Shown piece by piece: positions 44,524-58,900 of a DNA stretch of 64,000 nucleotides (position 1 is the first letter of the stretch; every line of letters begins with the position of its first letter). Location: positions 1,674,001 through 1,738,000 of the forward strand of contig NW_026946363.1 in assembly GCF_035222375.1 (NCBI RefSeq), given 5' to 3'. The notes below the pieces were generated by a model that was given only the letters and a program-made list of their open reading frames with translations, was not told where the DNA came from and made no database searches. The translations under genes and the position numbers were made by a program. Source of the DNA: Podospora pseudocomata (Eukaryota; Ascomycota; Sordariomycetes; Sordariales; Podosporaceae).

Positions 44524-47500
44524 TTTGGCTGAGTGGGTGGTTTCTTAGGGATAAGCGCTTTGGGTGATGTGCGTGTGGTGTACTGGGAGAGACCTTCCAG
44601 GCGTGGCCCGTGTGCGTGTGAAGAATGCGATATGAGGACAAAGAATGGTCTTCTCCAAAACAGGTACGTATGAAGCGGAACAGGAAGCTGGCTATTTGTA
44701 CCGCAGCCAGAAAGAGGTGCGCAACTCGGTTTTTTTTTCTTTTTCTTGAAGATTCCTCGTAGACGTTGGGCGTTGCTGAGGAGGCAGCAGGGCACCTTAA
44801 TAGTTGGGCAACCGGTAAGAGGCTGCGCTTGCTAAACGGGATCAAATGATACGTTTTGGTGCTTCTTGGAACTCCGCACTTCCAAGCCACGTCTTCTAAG
44901 ACCAGGCACCGCAAGAAGGGGGAAAAAAAGTGTGATCACAAGGGGGGTCAAGGGATTTTTTCACCACCTTCCTCTTAGCATCCCGTCTCATCGCCCAACT
45001 AGCATCGCTCAAGAACTGCTAGTGCCTCCAAAGCACCTGTCTTGGCCAGGGCTCTGACATCACCTGGGCACCCAAAGGAGGCCCCCCGGATGCTGGATTC
45101 AGACGCTGCCCCTCCCTGCCCCTCATCCAGGGCTCTCGTTTGGTGCGCCTGGGTTGTGCGAACTGGGCTGGACGGCTGGAGGACGGGCACGCCCAGTGCT
45201 TGCTTGGCTTAGAAGCCTGGTGCCACCACCCCGGATTCGGTGGTGAGAAGAGCCGGTGATTCATCTCGTTGGCCGCCAGGTCCTGTAGAGCATAAGCTGC
45301 GTGATGGTGTCATTCTTCTTGGCATCTTCTTGTCACACTGGGCGTCCCTATCCAGGATGTTCAATGTCTCGAACCTCGGGCACTCCGTTCTGGTCAGAGT
45401 GAGGGTTCATTTCAGGCTGCGTAGAAGCGGTGAAGACCTGGAAGCGTGAGGCACTGGAGAGATATAATAGGTAAAGCTTCAATTAAATTGAAAGTGACGC
45501 AAAATCGCAACAATATGCGTGCTCTATGAATTTGGCTTTGCTTCACTGCTTTTTCGGATTTTGTTCTGTTGCATCCAGAGAAAAATGATGGCAGTTGTCG
45601 ATCGCGGGGAAGCTCCCCACTTTATTCTTCGCTCATCAGCCAGGGGTCCAAGAGATAAGATAACGACTTCCAACGACGTCGATGGTCCAGAGATTGCCTA
45701 TCTTTTGATCCAATCTTCTCCTTGCTATTTATCTTTGGTGCTCTTCAAGCAGCAGGTCCAACTTATTACTTTTATACAGCGCTTGAATCTTGGATATACA
45801 CGGTAACATCCAAGAATCAGATGGAAGTCGTATCTGCAGCCTGGTCCTCAACTACAACCTACCATTTCTCACTGGCTAACCTACCACTCGACAACCGTGC
45901 ACAGTACACCGTTGCAAATGGGCTCACGGTCCTACTAATAAATAAATGAGCATGCAACGTTTTATTTTAGACCCAACAAAGGCAACGCTGTTATGATCCC
46001 AGTCCCATGGCTATCTCAGCTTGGTCGCAAAGAACTGGTGTTCGTCCGCTTCCACTGCGGGGTGTCCCAGACCTCCTTCCCCTTTCGACCTGTCTCTGAT
46101 CTCCACCGTCTGTTGATGCCGGCACCTGCTCGAGTTCAGATGATCTTGGCTTGGGGCTCACAAGGAAATCCATCTCCGAGGAGACAAAAAAGAAGACAAC
46201 GGGATCCTCAACCTCTAAAATCTTTACAGTTGTCGATCCTGCGTCATGGTCAATCACGCAGCATGTTTCCAACCCTAACCCTCCTTTTACTCTGCTCCTT
46301 TCTCACCACGATGCAGGGGGCGCATTCATCACGATCATCATCACCCTTACGTCCCTACGCTAATCTACAGCCACGTGTGCAAAACGTGAACCTCCGAGAC
46401 ACACATTTTCCCGGCCGCGCGCGATCACACTGTTGCTGGGCAGGTTGCCGTTCCCTTCCAACGACGTCTCATCGCGGGTGGTAAACTGCAACAACACGGA
46501 CCTTTTGTCTTGTCTTGCGAGTCCGAGTGCTGTTGCTGTCTTCCAGAACCACCTTGGTCACAGAGAGGGAGAGAGACCGGAGAATTAAGTGTCTCGCTCT
46601 TCGTTACACTGCATGCTGGCCACGCGATATACAAGTCGGCGTGAGGGATAGTTGAGATTGTGGTGGGGAGGAAGTTGGAGTAATTCACCCCCCCCTCTTC
46701 CTGTCGGGGTTATCGTTGCTGTCACAAGTGACAGGAACTGTATATTGCTTTTAGATTACTTTTCCCTGTGGTAGACAGGTGCTACACTGGGTAGGTAGCC
46801 AGCGGGAAAAAAAAAAAAGCAATTACTGACCACCAACCCATATGGTGAGAAATCCGGGTTTCTTTTCAAAGGTGGGTGTGTGTGTGTCTCCTGACGTTCC
46901 GTCCCGAGACCCGAATTGCTGCTGGCCATCAATAATATAACAGGAAGTGGTCACGGGACCGCTCGAAGGGGTGGATGGATGGATGGACGTCACCTTCAAA
47001 CGATATCATTGAAAAACGAGACGGGATGTTCCGTTCTTCTAGGTAAATCTGCCCGTATTCCCATGCAAGGTCAGAATAGTCTCTGCCTTTGACAAGAAAA
47101 GGGGCCTGGCCATTCTGCCGTATCAGCGTCCTGTATTAAATGTATCAGAAACGCCAAAACTCCTGCTGGTTCAGGCTTCTCAGTTCAGCCTTTTCTAGTG
47201 GTATGTGACGCTGTGGCTTTTTTGTCCACCTAACTTTCAAGGCTTGCTTTTTGGATTGATGTGAGTGGTCGGTCAACAATAACATACCTAGGTTAGTTTC
47301 GGGACCGGCTGAGTTGCCGATAGGTAGGTGTAATGCAATATATGTTACTGTAAGAAAAGTAGGGGCCGAAGGTAGATGGTGCGATGAGGCTGATGGTGAT
47401 GTTTGGCTTGGTTATTATACTGTTGTGTGATAGGTGCGGATGTGGTGTAAATGCCAGAAAATCATAAAACATGTCAACTATGAACATGGGGGTGTTAAAT

Positions 47501-48195
47501 GATGTGAGTGTTCTGTCCTGGTCTAAACAAACTTTTTTTCATTCATAGTGGCATACATAAAAGCCAATATTCATCAGAGAATACACCCAAGAGACAATAT
47601 ACAGCGACAGCAGGATCTCCCACCCTCACGTACCATCCGAGCCATCCATCTACCAGTCTACCTTACGTCCCCTCTTATCCACCAGCCCCCCCCCCCCACC
47701 ACCTCTACGATTATCCAAAAAAGTGATAGAATAACAACGTAATAAAACAGCATAGTTAGGGTAGTCGCAACATGCAACGAGAAAAAAGGGATAGCGAAAA
47801 AAACGAGGAAAATGAGCCCCATCCAGTCGAGACCAATAGAACACAACACCACAAGCACCCACCCACCTACCCCCTCTCTCTACCCCTCTGATGACAACAA
47901 GAGAAAAACAAATATCCATTTGGTATCACCTCTGAGCCTGCAATCATAATACTTTTTCGCACAAAAACAAAACAGAAGAACGCTATCGCACAAAAAGAAG
48001 AGAATAAAAGCACAGAAACATGAAACCGTAAAAGTAGAACGTAAGATCGCCACCAACCGACTCAACAACACCCTAACCCCATGATGTCCCCTTCTTTCCG
48101 GACCACTCTTTACTCCTCACTCGCCCTCTCCTCTATACACACACAGAAACTCCAACCTCAGCTAAACTTCCCGCGAAAGACAAGCCCCGGGACAC
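44524..48195. other. 3.7 kb gene-free region between DUF3602 and velB genes
   Basis: No supported gene. The region is upstream of the DUF3602 gene and downstream of velB. Near 47.5-48.2 kb the plus strand is A/C-rich and G-poor (an 11-base C run at about 47686-47697), corresponding to a G/U-rich velB 3' region. A-runs and short GT and GGAT repeats occur near 46.8-47.0 kb. Open frames up to ~160 codons (for example 45993-46484) show no family resemblance. Confidence 0.5.
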
Positions 48196-49970
48196 CTAGT
48201 TACCATAATCATCATCATCATCCGCATTGCCCTTCTTCTCGTGCCCATCCTTGCGAATAGGGATCTTGATGCCCTGGGTAGCGAAACACTTGCTGAGCGG
48301 CGTGCTCTCGCAGACACCGGGAAATTTCTTGGCGGAATAGACCTGGAAAACCTCCGAAAAGACCGCGGCCAGCACAGGGGCACTTCCTTGGTTGACGACG
48401 CCGTTGGCGCCAGATCCGGGGTTCGACATGGGAATTCCAACGTTGACAAAGGAGAACCGAAGACTATGGTCGAGAGGTGTTAGTATGATAAGGCTTCCGA
48501 GATTAACGGAATAGTCCAACCCACCGGAAGCAACCCTCTGTCCTCACACTCAAGTCCTGAAGCACAAACCAGATGCCAATCTTGTCATCTGGGTCGTTGA
48601 GACGGAAGGCACTGGCGGCCAGGCTCCCAATAAGATTTCTCGTAAACATGCCTGATGGCGCGGTTCCGCCGATAGACATGCGCTGCCCTCCGATGCCATA
48701 GGACGGTTCGAAGACGCGTGGGGGCCCAAATCCATACGACATGCCCACTTCCTGGGGGTAGTCTCTGAAATAGGGGGCCTGTCCATAACCGCTGTTGGGA
48801 GCGCCAACAAAGCCGGCTGTGGTCTCGAGTCAGCAGAAAGAACACTTTAAAATACATCAACAAGTCTTGCGGATGATTACGCACCTCCGTATGCTGGTTG
48901 CATCCCATAAGGACTGACGGCTTGTCCGGGGGGTGGGTACACCTGCCCGTATCCCACATCCCTCGGCGGGATGTTGGAGGGCAGAATGTTTGAGTATGCG
49001 GGTGTTGATTCCATCTGAGCATAGGAAGCTGGCGAAGTCGAAGAGATGGAAGGTGAAGCTGTCGTGTGCCGAACAAGATTGACCTCCTTGAGCGCATGTT
49101 CGTCCCACAAGTCCACATTCAGGACATACATGCCATACTCGATCTCGCTATCATCCACACATAAGCACTTCAAAAGTCTGACAAGGTTCTGGGCAAGACG
49201 ACGGTAACTCACTTGCAATCAATTTCTTTGCCCGTGTTCTCGTCCGTCACAATCAGTCGTACACAGGGTGGAGGGGTGATGGGGCGGCGGTCCTGTTCAG
49301 ATTCAGTGAGCCGTCATGCCAATCGCGAAGGGGGGATGTAGTCCAACAACACAAGCATACCTTGTCTCCAAAACCACACATTCGTGCACGTTGTGGCTGT
49401 TGCACAACATCGAGGCTGTCGCAGGTCGGATTAGTATTCTCCTACCCACCAGACCGGAAGACAGTTCACCCCAACACAGCATGAAGCAAAAAAGGACCCG
49501 GCAAATAAGATGACGACTTACGTGTATTTCCTGCCCTGGGCGTCTCGGGAAGAGAAGGGAATCAGGTTCTTCCTGATCTCCTCCAGCTGCTCGGCCGTCA
49601 GTGGCGGACGTTCCTGGCCCCCCGAGCCTGACTGAGGACTGGCTTCACTCGCCGGGCCGGGCGGCGGAGCTCCTTGCGCCTGGGCTGCCTGTGCCTGAAC
49701 TAGACCGTCCTGGAAGGATGGAGGGGGCATAGATGGGAGCGGCTGAATCTGATGAGGCGGGTAGGATGACACAGGGTGCGCAGGTGGGTGCATCTCGGTG
49801 GAGTAAGGGCTTTGGTGCTGCGGGTGCGGGTGCTGGTGCTGGTGCTGGTGAGAAAGTGGGTGTGGTTGCTGGTGTTGATGGGGATGTTGTTGCTGATGCG
49901 GGTGCGGATGCTGATGCGGGTGTTGAGATGGATGCTGATGCATGTTGGGGGGGTAGGGTGGTTGATTCAT
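48196..49970 (-). CDS. velB: velvet-family regulator VelB (Neurospora VE-2 type)
   Basis: Minus-strand exons 49970-49522, 49415-49361, 49292-49213, 49147-48885, 48816-48525 and 48463-48196 join in phase to 468 residues. The start is the first ATG (MNQPPYPPNMHQH). The velvet domain begins at about residue 147 (KYTLDVVQQPQRARMCGFGD, then DRRPITPPPCVRLIV). As usual for VelB, a Pro/Tyr/Gly-rich insertion interrupts it. It resumes at SGMFTRNLIGSLAASAFRLN and runs through VFQVYSAKKFPGVCESTPLS to KCFATQGIKIPIRK. The family forms heterodimers with VeA/VE-1 and VosA, enters the nucleus, binds DNA through the NF-kB-like velvet fold, and controls conidiation, sexual development and secondary metabolism. 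The N-terminal ~75 residues are an unusual His/Gln/Pro tract with alternating histidines. The C-terminus ends in an Asp run (DDDDDYGN). VosA is excluded by the insertion and the C-terminal sequence. Confidence 0.95.
49760..49960 (-). repeat. His/Gln/Pro low-complexity repeat in the velB N-terminus
   Basis: Repeated CAC/CAT-CAG-CCC codons encode alternating HP and HQ dipeptides, about twenty histidines within the first ~75 residues. On the plus strand this appears as repeated GGTGCTGGTGCTGG-like units. The tract is slippage-prone and probably variable between strains. Confidence 0.85.
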
Positions 49971-52900
49971 CTTTTGCCAGATTTTTACAATATCCGTCTT
50001 CGCCTCACTGTCCTCGACACTCAGGCCAAAAAGCTTCCAACAAAATTATGGACAGTGTGTGTGTGTGCGTTCTGCTGTTCTGTTTTGTTGGTGGTGGTGG
50101 TGGGAGGTCGTAGCTCGGTGCAGCGCAGCGCAGCGCGGAGACAAAAGTGGGCGCGGCGGGCAAGTCGCGGTCCCGTATGAGGGGCGGGCTGTGCGACTGG
50201 GGTCTGAATGCGGCGTGGACAAGGTTCTTGTCTGGTGAGGTTGTGTTGCTTCGCAAAACCTAGCTAGGTTGCCCTCTGGCTGAAGATGGAGCTTCAGGTA
50301 CCGTGCTGGCTTCACTCACTGTCACGGGTTCGGTGATGTGTTCAACTTGATTGCTTTCTTGCTGGGTTCTGGTGGCGACCAAGGTGACAGCTCGAGGGCG
50401 GCGTCTTTGGACTTATATACATATGTCAGTCAGTAGCGGTAAGCTCCCTCACACCCCGGCAGAGTCTTTTCCAGCCAAAGTGAAACAGTAGAAGAGCTGT
50501 TGATGCGAGAGTCTTGCGTCAAGCTGGGTAGCTGGGTGCTGTCAAATGCATGGGGCCCCGTCCGAGATCGAGTGGTGTGGAGATTATGATTTGGACGGAC
50601 AAAAGACGGTGGGTGGCCGGGGGAGCTGGGGGCCGGCAAGCTGGGCATTACCCCGGGGCTTAAAGCTACTTACAAAACTAGAGCCCTGGAGCTCAAGAGG
50701 CGGCCCGGGGGTGTAAGAAAAGGTCTCCACCACCCTGGACCTTCACACTTCTCCCCTTTCCGTACTGGGCGTGTTGTACTGATCCGGTACCTTCTTTCAA
50801 GAGGTCCTGATGTGATATGATATACCCCGTCTTCGGTTTATACAGGAGAGACCCCATCATCACGGTGTTTAGTCCCTTTCCTTGGCGCAAAATTATTTCA
50901 GCCGCAAGTTAAGGGACTGACTCTTCAACATGCTCTCAATATCGCTTCTTCCCTCACAGTTGCATCACTGCCGTCACAAGGGCCCTTCCATTCAAGTTTG
51001 TGTCTCGACCCTGCAAGACGCAAACCTGGTCTGCAACGTTCTCCAAGTGAATGCTATGGAACTCGGAGATAGTTTTGACTCGCCCGAGTTGCTGGTATTG
51101 AGCTGGCACAGACGGCGCACTGTCGTCATCCTTGGTTCTTTGTGAGTGAGGTTCCGTTCCCTTGCAAGCCTACCTTCTTGGAAACTTTCGATGGCCGAGG
51201 AGAGAGATCATCAGACAACAGGAAGGCCGGAATACACTCACAGACCTCCTGATGCCGTGAGCCCGGTCGGGTCGAGCTGGAGAAGTTGGAGGTACATCAG
51301 GTACCTCTCAAAGACAGTGCGCAGAACCCAGGACACAACCACAGAAGCCGGCATGGCCACCCACCTTCGGCACGGTGTCTGTGTGTCGTGCACAGCGGGT
51401 GCGGGAAAAGGACTGGGGGGGTCCCCAGTGTGTCCCAGCGAGCTTTACCGGGGTTCTGTTCGCTCAACCAGCTTCACGGGTGGGGTTGAGGTAATGAGAG
51501 GTACCTCGAGGCCACCTCAAGGTCGCAGCTTGGAGTTGCTGTGCAGTCGCGGCTGCCATCTGGACACCCGCATGTCGGAATCATCCCTCAGGTGTTGACA
51601 CTGTGCCGTTATTTGTCCAATTCTGCTCTTTTTTTCTCCAGGTTTGAGCCCTAATCACCCAGCTTTGGACGAGAGTGTGATTGTCTCGAGTCGTCAGACT
51701 AACAGACCTTGAACCTAGAAGTGGGAAGAAAGTGGGGTTATGGCGGCACTGCTGAATCTGATACCGTAGGGCTGACGACGACAAGACTAGCAGACATCAC
51801 GACTCAATGTCGTTTCCCAAGAATCTCAACACTGCGATTATGCACAGGCTGCGACAAGTAATGCGCGACACTCAACCTGGCTCCGAGGTGGGCTTCTAAC
51901 CAGCTTCCTCACCGGTACAGCAACATGAAGCTGGCCTTGCCGCCCCATTGGCTGCTCAGAATCCGGTATATGGCTCCACGGGGGCAGGTGGGCAATCCCA
52001 CACTGTCGGTTGCCAGTCACAAGATGGTGTTGGTCTAAATTGCAATTAAGCTCCCGCTGACATCCCTGACAGCTTCATCTATCCACGTCCAGCAGAGGCA
52101 GGTCCTCATAGCTATTCTCATGCCCCTCGGCCGGGTTCCGCTGCTGACGGATGCCTCGGGTGCTGCCACCAGTTCCCCTCACCTCTTTCATCACTACTTG
52201 GAGAAGCAACGCACTATGCTGGGGGTGTGTGTGCCTCGTGAGGGGTTCGTGAGCGTACAAGAGCGGCGTAATCCCACGGAAAGCTGGCGGCGTTCCTATT
52301 CGATGATGAAGACGAACTCTCTCGCAATCTCACTTCTCAAGCAAATCGAGCCGCCTCGTCGAGGAACCGCGCAGACGCGGTCGCGAGAAAGATAAGTGTG
52401 ACCACCTCCTTCAACCATGAATCCTTGTTCTATGAGGCTATAATTCGTGCGACATAAAGGTTCACAGCTTCCTTCCACCCAATCAGAGAAAGTTTGGCAA
52501 CCACTTGGACCTGTCTGCAAGCGCACATATTTCGAGCTGCTGCTCCGTAATCGCCGCAGGACCCCCCGCAGCTGCCAGAGTTGAGTCCAACATACAATCT
52601 ATCAGCTACCTGGTCGGGTCGTCCTCGATATTGGGCCCCCTCATCTAGACATCTTGGTTCGGGCTGCCAGGGAAGAGAGATCAGCTCTCGATCCCCAGAA
52701 GGCGACCGTCAACGGCCCGCTATTTTCCAAGAATAGCACTGGCCGTAATGATACCGTATGCTGGAGAGCATCTCGCGTGACTAGGGCCAAAGTTCCTCTG
52801 CTCACCGTGACAGAGACGGCAGGTCTAGAAGAGTCCCTCCACCAGACCTATATTGCACATCTTCCTATCCTTGACTCTAGCCGCGGCACGGAATTCGAAC

Positions 52901-55900
52901 TTTAAGGCGACGGTCTACCCTCTCACTGCCTGTTCACACCATCACGACGGCGGTAGGTGACGAGGGGCGTCCCGAGAAGTGTGCCAGGCACTCTACAAGT
53001 TCCAAAATTGGGGTAATAAATATTCGCTTGTCAAAGGAAGCATTCCAACACAGTGCTGTTGCACACTGTCTCCATTGACAAAATGTGGATGGATGAGGTG
53101 TCTGTGTGGCGCCAGGCGGGGGTCACTCAGGCAGTCACTGACAGGCGGCTGCACAGCGCCGCAACGACAGCGGTGCCAGGGCACGCTAAGCACATCGTAT
53201 GGCGCCTTCCGGTGCCAAGAATCATCAGGTTTGGAGATCCCCCAAGCAAAGAACCCCAAAGGAGGGCCGTAACGGCCACAAACGGTAAACTCGACAGTTA
53301 CAAGAAGCCAAAAGCGGTCGTCTGATGTCCCGGATCGCCAGCAAAGCACCGGTGCACCTGCAGTCGAAGCGTGCGTCATGCAACCTTGTATTGTCTTTTT
53401 ACAAATCACTCGTCTCGCCTGCCCGTCACCCGACCGCGTGGGATAGATGGAACTGACAGCTGAAGACGGCCTCGCCCACCGAGCCACGGACGCCATGGAA
53501 AACCAAGTACAGACAGGACAAGAGATATCGTCAGATGCGCCGACATCTCGGGTGCCACACACGACTTGCATGCAAGTATCCCTGCATGCGGCAGAAGACA
53601 TTAGGAGGACGGCCAAGCACATGTCAGGATCCATCACTCGTGGTAGTCCACGCCCAAGGGGACGGTTAACGACGAGCCGACTACTCAGCCACCATCAATA
53701 TCTTGAGATTTCAAGCGAGCGCCTGCATATCTTCAATCCACAACGTAGGGAGCCATGGAGCATAGCATCCTCCGCGGCTACGGGTGCCCAGCCTAATTCA
53801 TGCTCCCCAATACCTTGTATTCACTCCAAGATGTTGACCCTTGAGATAGTCCCTAGGACTTTTTGTTCATGGCTTTTGCTTGGAAACACCAATTTCTACC
53901 AACCAATGACATTGTCTTGTATGCCAAGCCTTCGACACACCCTTTACCATGACTGTTGACAACCACCAAAGACATCTGCTGCCGCAACGCAAACTCAGAC
54001 CCTTCACTTCATCATCTTCGATACCCGCGCTCTCCGGGTTTGACGTTAGCTGACGAGAGAGACGTTGGGCCTTGGCATGCTACACTGAGGGAAAATCGAA
54101 AGCTTCCAAAGGTTCCAGATCCGTGCACTTCAAACAGTCCGGGAACTCCCTTTCCATGCGCATTTATGCGACATCACTCAACCGACGCCAGAACCCGCTC
54201 TTGCGGCACCGGGTAACACATTGACATTCATCAGGCCCGGATATGTCGCGGTGATCCGAGATTTTCTGTCCCCCGCACAACCTGGGAACATCGCCGAGAG
54301 CCATGGTCAGATCCTCAAAGCTACGTCTCTCTCCCTCTGCAAAAAGCGAGCGTCAACTCGCGCCCCCGCTGCATTGATGAGAATCCAGTTTAGGCGCGGG
54401 AGGGTCGACATCCCTGTTTACCGGCTCGAGTAATGCGCAGATATGTACTGTGCAATACATACCTACATACCTACACATACCTACATACCTACATACATAC
54501 ATACGGCTTCCGATCTGCAGTCAGCCAGCAGTCAATCGACACCAGTACGTGTTTACCTCCTCTTGGTTTCATTTGGATTACTGGGTGAGCAAACTCCACC
54601 TCGTGCCGTCTCACAAGCCCTCACTGACCCGTCTGCTAGATAGTGTCTGGCTTGTAAGCCCATCCCAGATAACCCACTCGGTTCCTGCCTGCCAATCTGG
54701 GCACCGACTCGCAGTGCTTCTGTGGCCCTCATTTATCCCGAAGTTCTTATCCAGACACACCTCTACCTCTTCACGGACACCTGTCACACATCATGGGCCA
54801 CATGGATCTTCAACGCACTGTTGGTCACGAGTAAGCTTTGGCAAACTGAGTTCTAGCCCCCAAGGCGTGGCCCCCTGTGAGCAGGATTTGGGCGTATGTT
54901 CAGGAGCCTACCCTCTTCAGGCTATACAATTCATCGAGCGGTGTAAAGACACGGCAAGTATCTTGTTTCTATAATTTATCGTTCACTTTCGTCTCTTCCC
55001 GCTTCCCGCTTCCCATTATTTGGGTCATGGTAAATGCCAACGACAAACACCCCATCGTGCCGCGGATTTTATCAAGGTATCCATGTCCCCATTGCTTTGA
55101 GGGTAGCTGCCTTGTGTTACTCCTCGCTCAGCGCCACAACGTGGGATGTCGGGTGTGGGAAGGCCTTATGGAAGCGTTCTGGGGGGTTCAACGAACAAAG
55201 TGTCACGGGCTTTAGTGATCCCCGCCCAGCTGGCTTATTGCCCTCTTGTCACTCTCGCCCTTGAGCAGAACGGCAACCCTGTCTTGATAAGAGGACCCCT
55301 CCTCATGGAGCCCACGCCCACTTTGCCACTCTGCTCTTTTGTTTCTCACTAGCAGGACACTGCAGAGGTGCCTTGGCCAAAGAGGAAGTCGTCTTCGGGA
55401 CTTGGCTGCTCTGAATGGGGCCGGATTCGGTACCAGGATGGCGATTCTCTGGTTCTTGAGGCCGGTGGAGAAGCATCTTGTCCAATGGCAATCCCATTTC
55501 GCGGTGCAACCGCTGACTGACCGGCCACACGAGCCTACTGACCAGCTCAGGCTCATCCGACCACGACAGCTATAAGATCAGACAGCAATAGCAGACAGTA
55601 AAATGGTCTGGTGCCCTCAACGTTGGTGCCACACAGTGTGTGTCGACCTCCCGTTTTCATAGGCGGAGAGAGCAGGCATCCTGGTCTGTGGGATCACGCG
55701 CTGTGAGCAGCACCTCCTTTGTGGACAGGAGAAGCTTCAAGATGGTGGGCCTGGGTATGGATGGGTGCTTAGAACGCGGGGAAAATCATACCGCTTGCCC
55801 CGAAGATGAGGCCTCTGTGGTGACCATGCGGTAGAGGACCCAAGCAAGTGATGAGCGAGCCAAAATGCTCGATCCGGGCTGGGAAGCAACGGTCGTGAGG

Positions 55901-58900
55901 AGGGCAGACCGACAAGCGCGGGAGGCTTCCACCCAACAGATCTCAGACTCTGGGTCGACCCGCAGGTCTTGGTTGGTTTTGACCCAGACACTTCTCGCTC
56001 ATGACTGCCGCATGGAGAACAAGATGGATTCATTGAAACAGCTCCAGTGGTTATGCTCGGTGACTGGTGAAGCAATGATGGTTGGGGTGGGTGTTTACGG
56101 TTGTGAAAATCCTTCGCCTGCGTCTGGCCCAAGTCATGACCTCTTTTGAGTCGTGGCAAACGGGGCGGGTGCTCCCTGGGGCACATGTCTCCCAGACTCG
56201 ACAAAGTTTGGCTCACCTCCTATCTGGCGATATTGCACCATATCAGCCGCCCTTATCAGTTCAACGTTTGGTTCTGCCAGCTGCAAGGAACGGGGCTCAC
56301 CTAACCCTCTCTATTTATATAGCTTTTAAGGCCACGCTTTTGCCATTATTATCATCGTTTGTTAGCCGAGAATATCTAGAATTTTGGGACTGTCTATAAT
56401 TCCTACATTCTCAGCTATCGCACCGTTGCTTGTTTAGTGGTGGACTTCCCTGGACGAATGGAGCCTCTCTCACATAACCAACCAACTTACCATAATCGGC
56501 AAATTCCTCGCTTTTTTCTAAACATGACGTTCCTCCGAAAAAAAAAACCGTTGAGCTATCCACCGAGTCCGTGCGTTACTACTGATCTTCGAATTTGTAG
56601 CAACTACATCTGATCTGCATTAACGCAATGCTGCGCGCCCAGGCTGAACGCACAGATGCTTACACCCCACGGACGACGACGATAACCGAACTCTCTGGGT
56701 CTGACGGGAAAGAACTTCCAGAAGCTTGATGATCTTCATCACCTGGGGGGGAAGGGGGGGGATCATGATGAACGGCATGAAAGAGCGCCGAAGAGATGGT
56801 GCGGTGGTCGGCGGTCACGACATACAAGTTGGGTGAGGGAGAAGATGGGGGGTTGAGGTCGTGCCACCCCCTGGCCGAACGATTTACAATCATTGACTAG
56901 ACTTTACCTTGATGAAGATCACACAGGTTTGGGTTGATGGTGACAATTCACTTATATTTCTTTCCTACATACTTACACCGAGGGCTTGCGGGGATTTTTT
57001 AGTGAAAGTGTACCACGTCGCCTAGCTAGCGAGCTGGGATTATCATACGGGTAGTGCTGCTCCGTTAGAAATCGACAAACTACACACGTACTCGGAAGAT
57101 CTCCCTTTTCAGCCTCATAAGACGAGGTGATTTCCTGAATTAGGACATCGCGCACAGAGATATGCTGTGAGGCAGGTCCACTTTGGGACTCCACGATCGA
57201 CGCCTGGAAACTGGAGACTACCTACTTTCTTGATTGTTGGACAGTTCACTCGGGAACGAGTTATGAGTGAGCACTCGGAATGCTACTCTCTTCTCTTGCC
57301 GATGAAGACGGACAACTAGATACCCTTCGGCTCGACGGAGCTTCGCACGATAGATCACGGCCTTTTTGTCACGAACCGAAACAGGAGGATGGGCATAACG
57401 CAAACGAATCGGCCCACCTCAGAGTCGAGTCTGGAAGATGGCATACCGAGCCCGAGGCCGAACCTGAGGCAGGTCAACTTTGGCGATACCACAGTCTACT
57501 CTGTTTAGATGAGTAACCTGATAGCCATCCTGCTATCTGTGTTCCGCGTTCCCTTCAACCGGATCTTCCCTTCACGGCACCACGGTCAGACTTCTCGAAA
57601 CAAGAGTTCTGTCATCACCACCCACTTCTTGTTGAGTTCCGGCCAAGTCCATCATCGATCGAAACACTACCACCCACTCAACCACCCAACAACACCCAGC
57701 TTCTGGTAGAATAACACACGCACGAAACCACGACCACGAACAACCAGAAACAAAACCACAGACCCCCCACCCAAGCCCTGTCCTCAACGTCGTTCTCTTG
57801 CGGCCACCGGTGGCTATGATCTCTCTCCTCATACCGCTCCACCTCAGCTATGACGATGTCAAATCCGTCACCTACCTACTTCATCCATAACCGACCTCGT
57901 CATGAAACCCGAGAATACCGAGGTAGGGGAAACCATTTCGAGACCGCCACTATCCGAAAGGGTTGGACACAGACACTCGGGTACAAGGCTAAAGACAGAT
58001 TGGGTAACTAACTCGATGCTATTTGAGGAGAATATGACGGGGAAAACAAGAAACAAAACAGGCGTCATCGACGGTAACAACAACGACACGGCCAGACTGA
58101 TCTCTTGCTAGGGTGAGGGGGGTGGTGGTGACGCGATGAGATATACGGATCGGGTGGGCGTGTGTCCATGCGGAAGAGGGATGGTAGGGGAGGGGGTAAG
58201 TGATATACTTGGTTACTTGAGTGGACTTGGTTGACTTGGTTGACTTGGCTGTGTATCACAAACAGTTCTTCAAAGGGGTTGACGTGGGCTTTCTTTTGAC
58301 TTGGACAGTGGCCGCCTGGTCTCACAGAAAACACAGGAAAACCCAACAATGGTAAGTTCTCGTAATCGAAAACAGAGATAGATGTGTAATGAAACCAAGA
58401 CACAAAGAAGGCGGCCTATAAATCAAAAAGTGCCAGTAATTTCCCTCCAACTTCAGCAACTCAAGTTGTCTTCCAGCCCACCCTCTTCCTCATCCCTCAT
58501 CTAGCCAAAACTTCAGCCCTCCGTGATGAACATTCAACGCAAAATCACAATATCACTCGGGCCCAACCTGTGAAAAGCTTTGATGTGTGTTATGTAATCT
58601 CCATTTGTATCTCTTATTCTTACTCTTCCTTTCTCCGTACCCCTAAATAAATGTTATTACACTGTCTCTTAAACCCCCCCTCTCTTTCTCTCAAAAATCA
58701 CCACAACATCTCTTCCCTCCCATTCCCCACACACACAACACAAAAAAATCAAAAGAATATCGCCCCCATTCCCCAACCAACCCCAAAACCTCCCCCAAAA
58801 GAAGACAAGGGAAAAAGAAAGAAAAGAAAGATTCGAAGAGTATTTTTCCCCGGGGATATCACTTTTGTCCATTGTTGTTTCCACTCTCACCACCACCACC

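Noticed and set aside
52993-53637. 214-codon minus-strand open frame upstream of velB
   Set aside because: Cys/Trp-rich random-looking composition, no domain, overlapped by plus-strand frames, no intron or start context support.
53447-53959. 170-codon plus-strand frame
   Set aside because: No domain or codon bias; the opposite strand is also open, which is typical of chance frames in GC-balanced DNA.
54450-54974. 174-codon plus-strand open frame
   Set aside because: It begins inside a CATACCTA minisatellite and has no recognisable features.
55737-56216. 159-codon minus-strand frame rich in Pro/Ser
   Set aside because: Low complexity only, no homologous feature, no plausible promoter or splice context.
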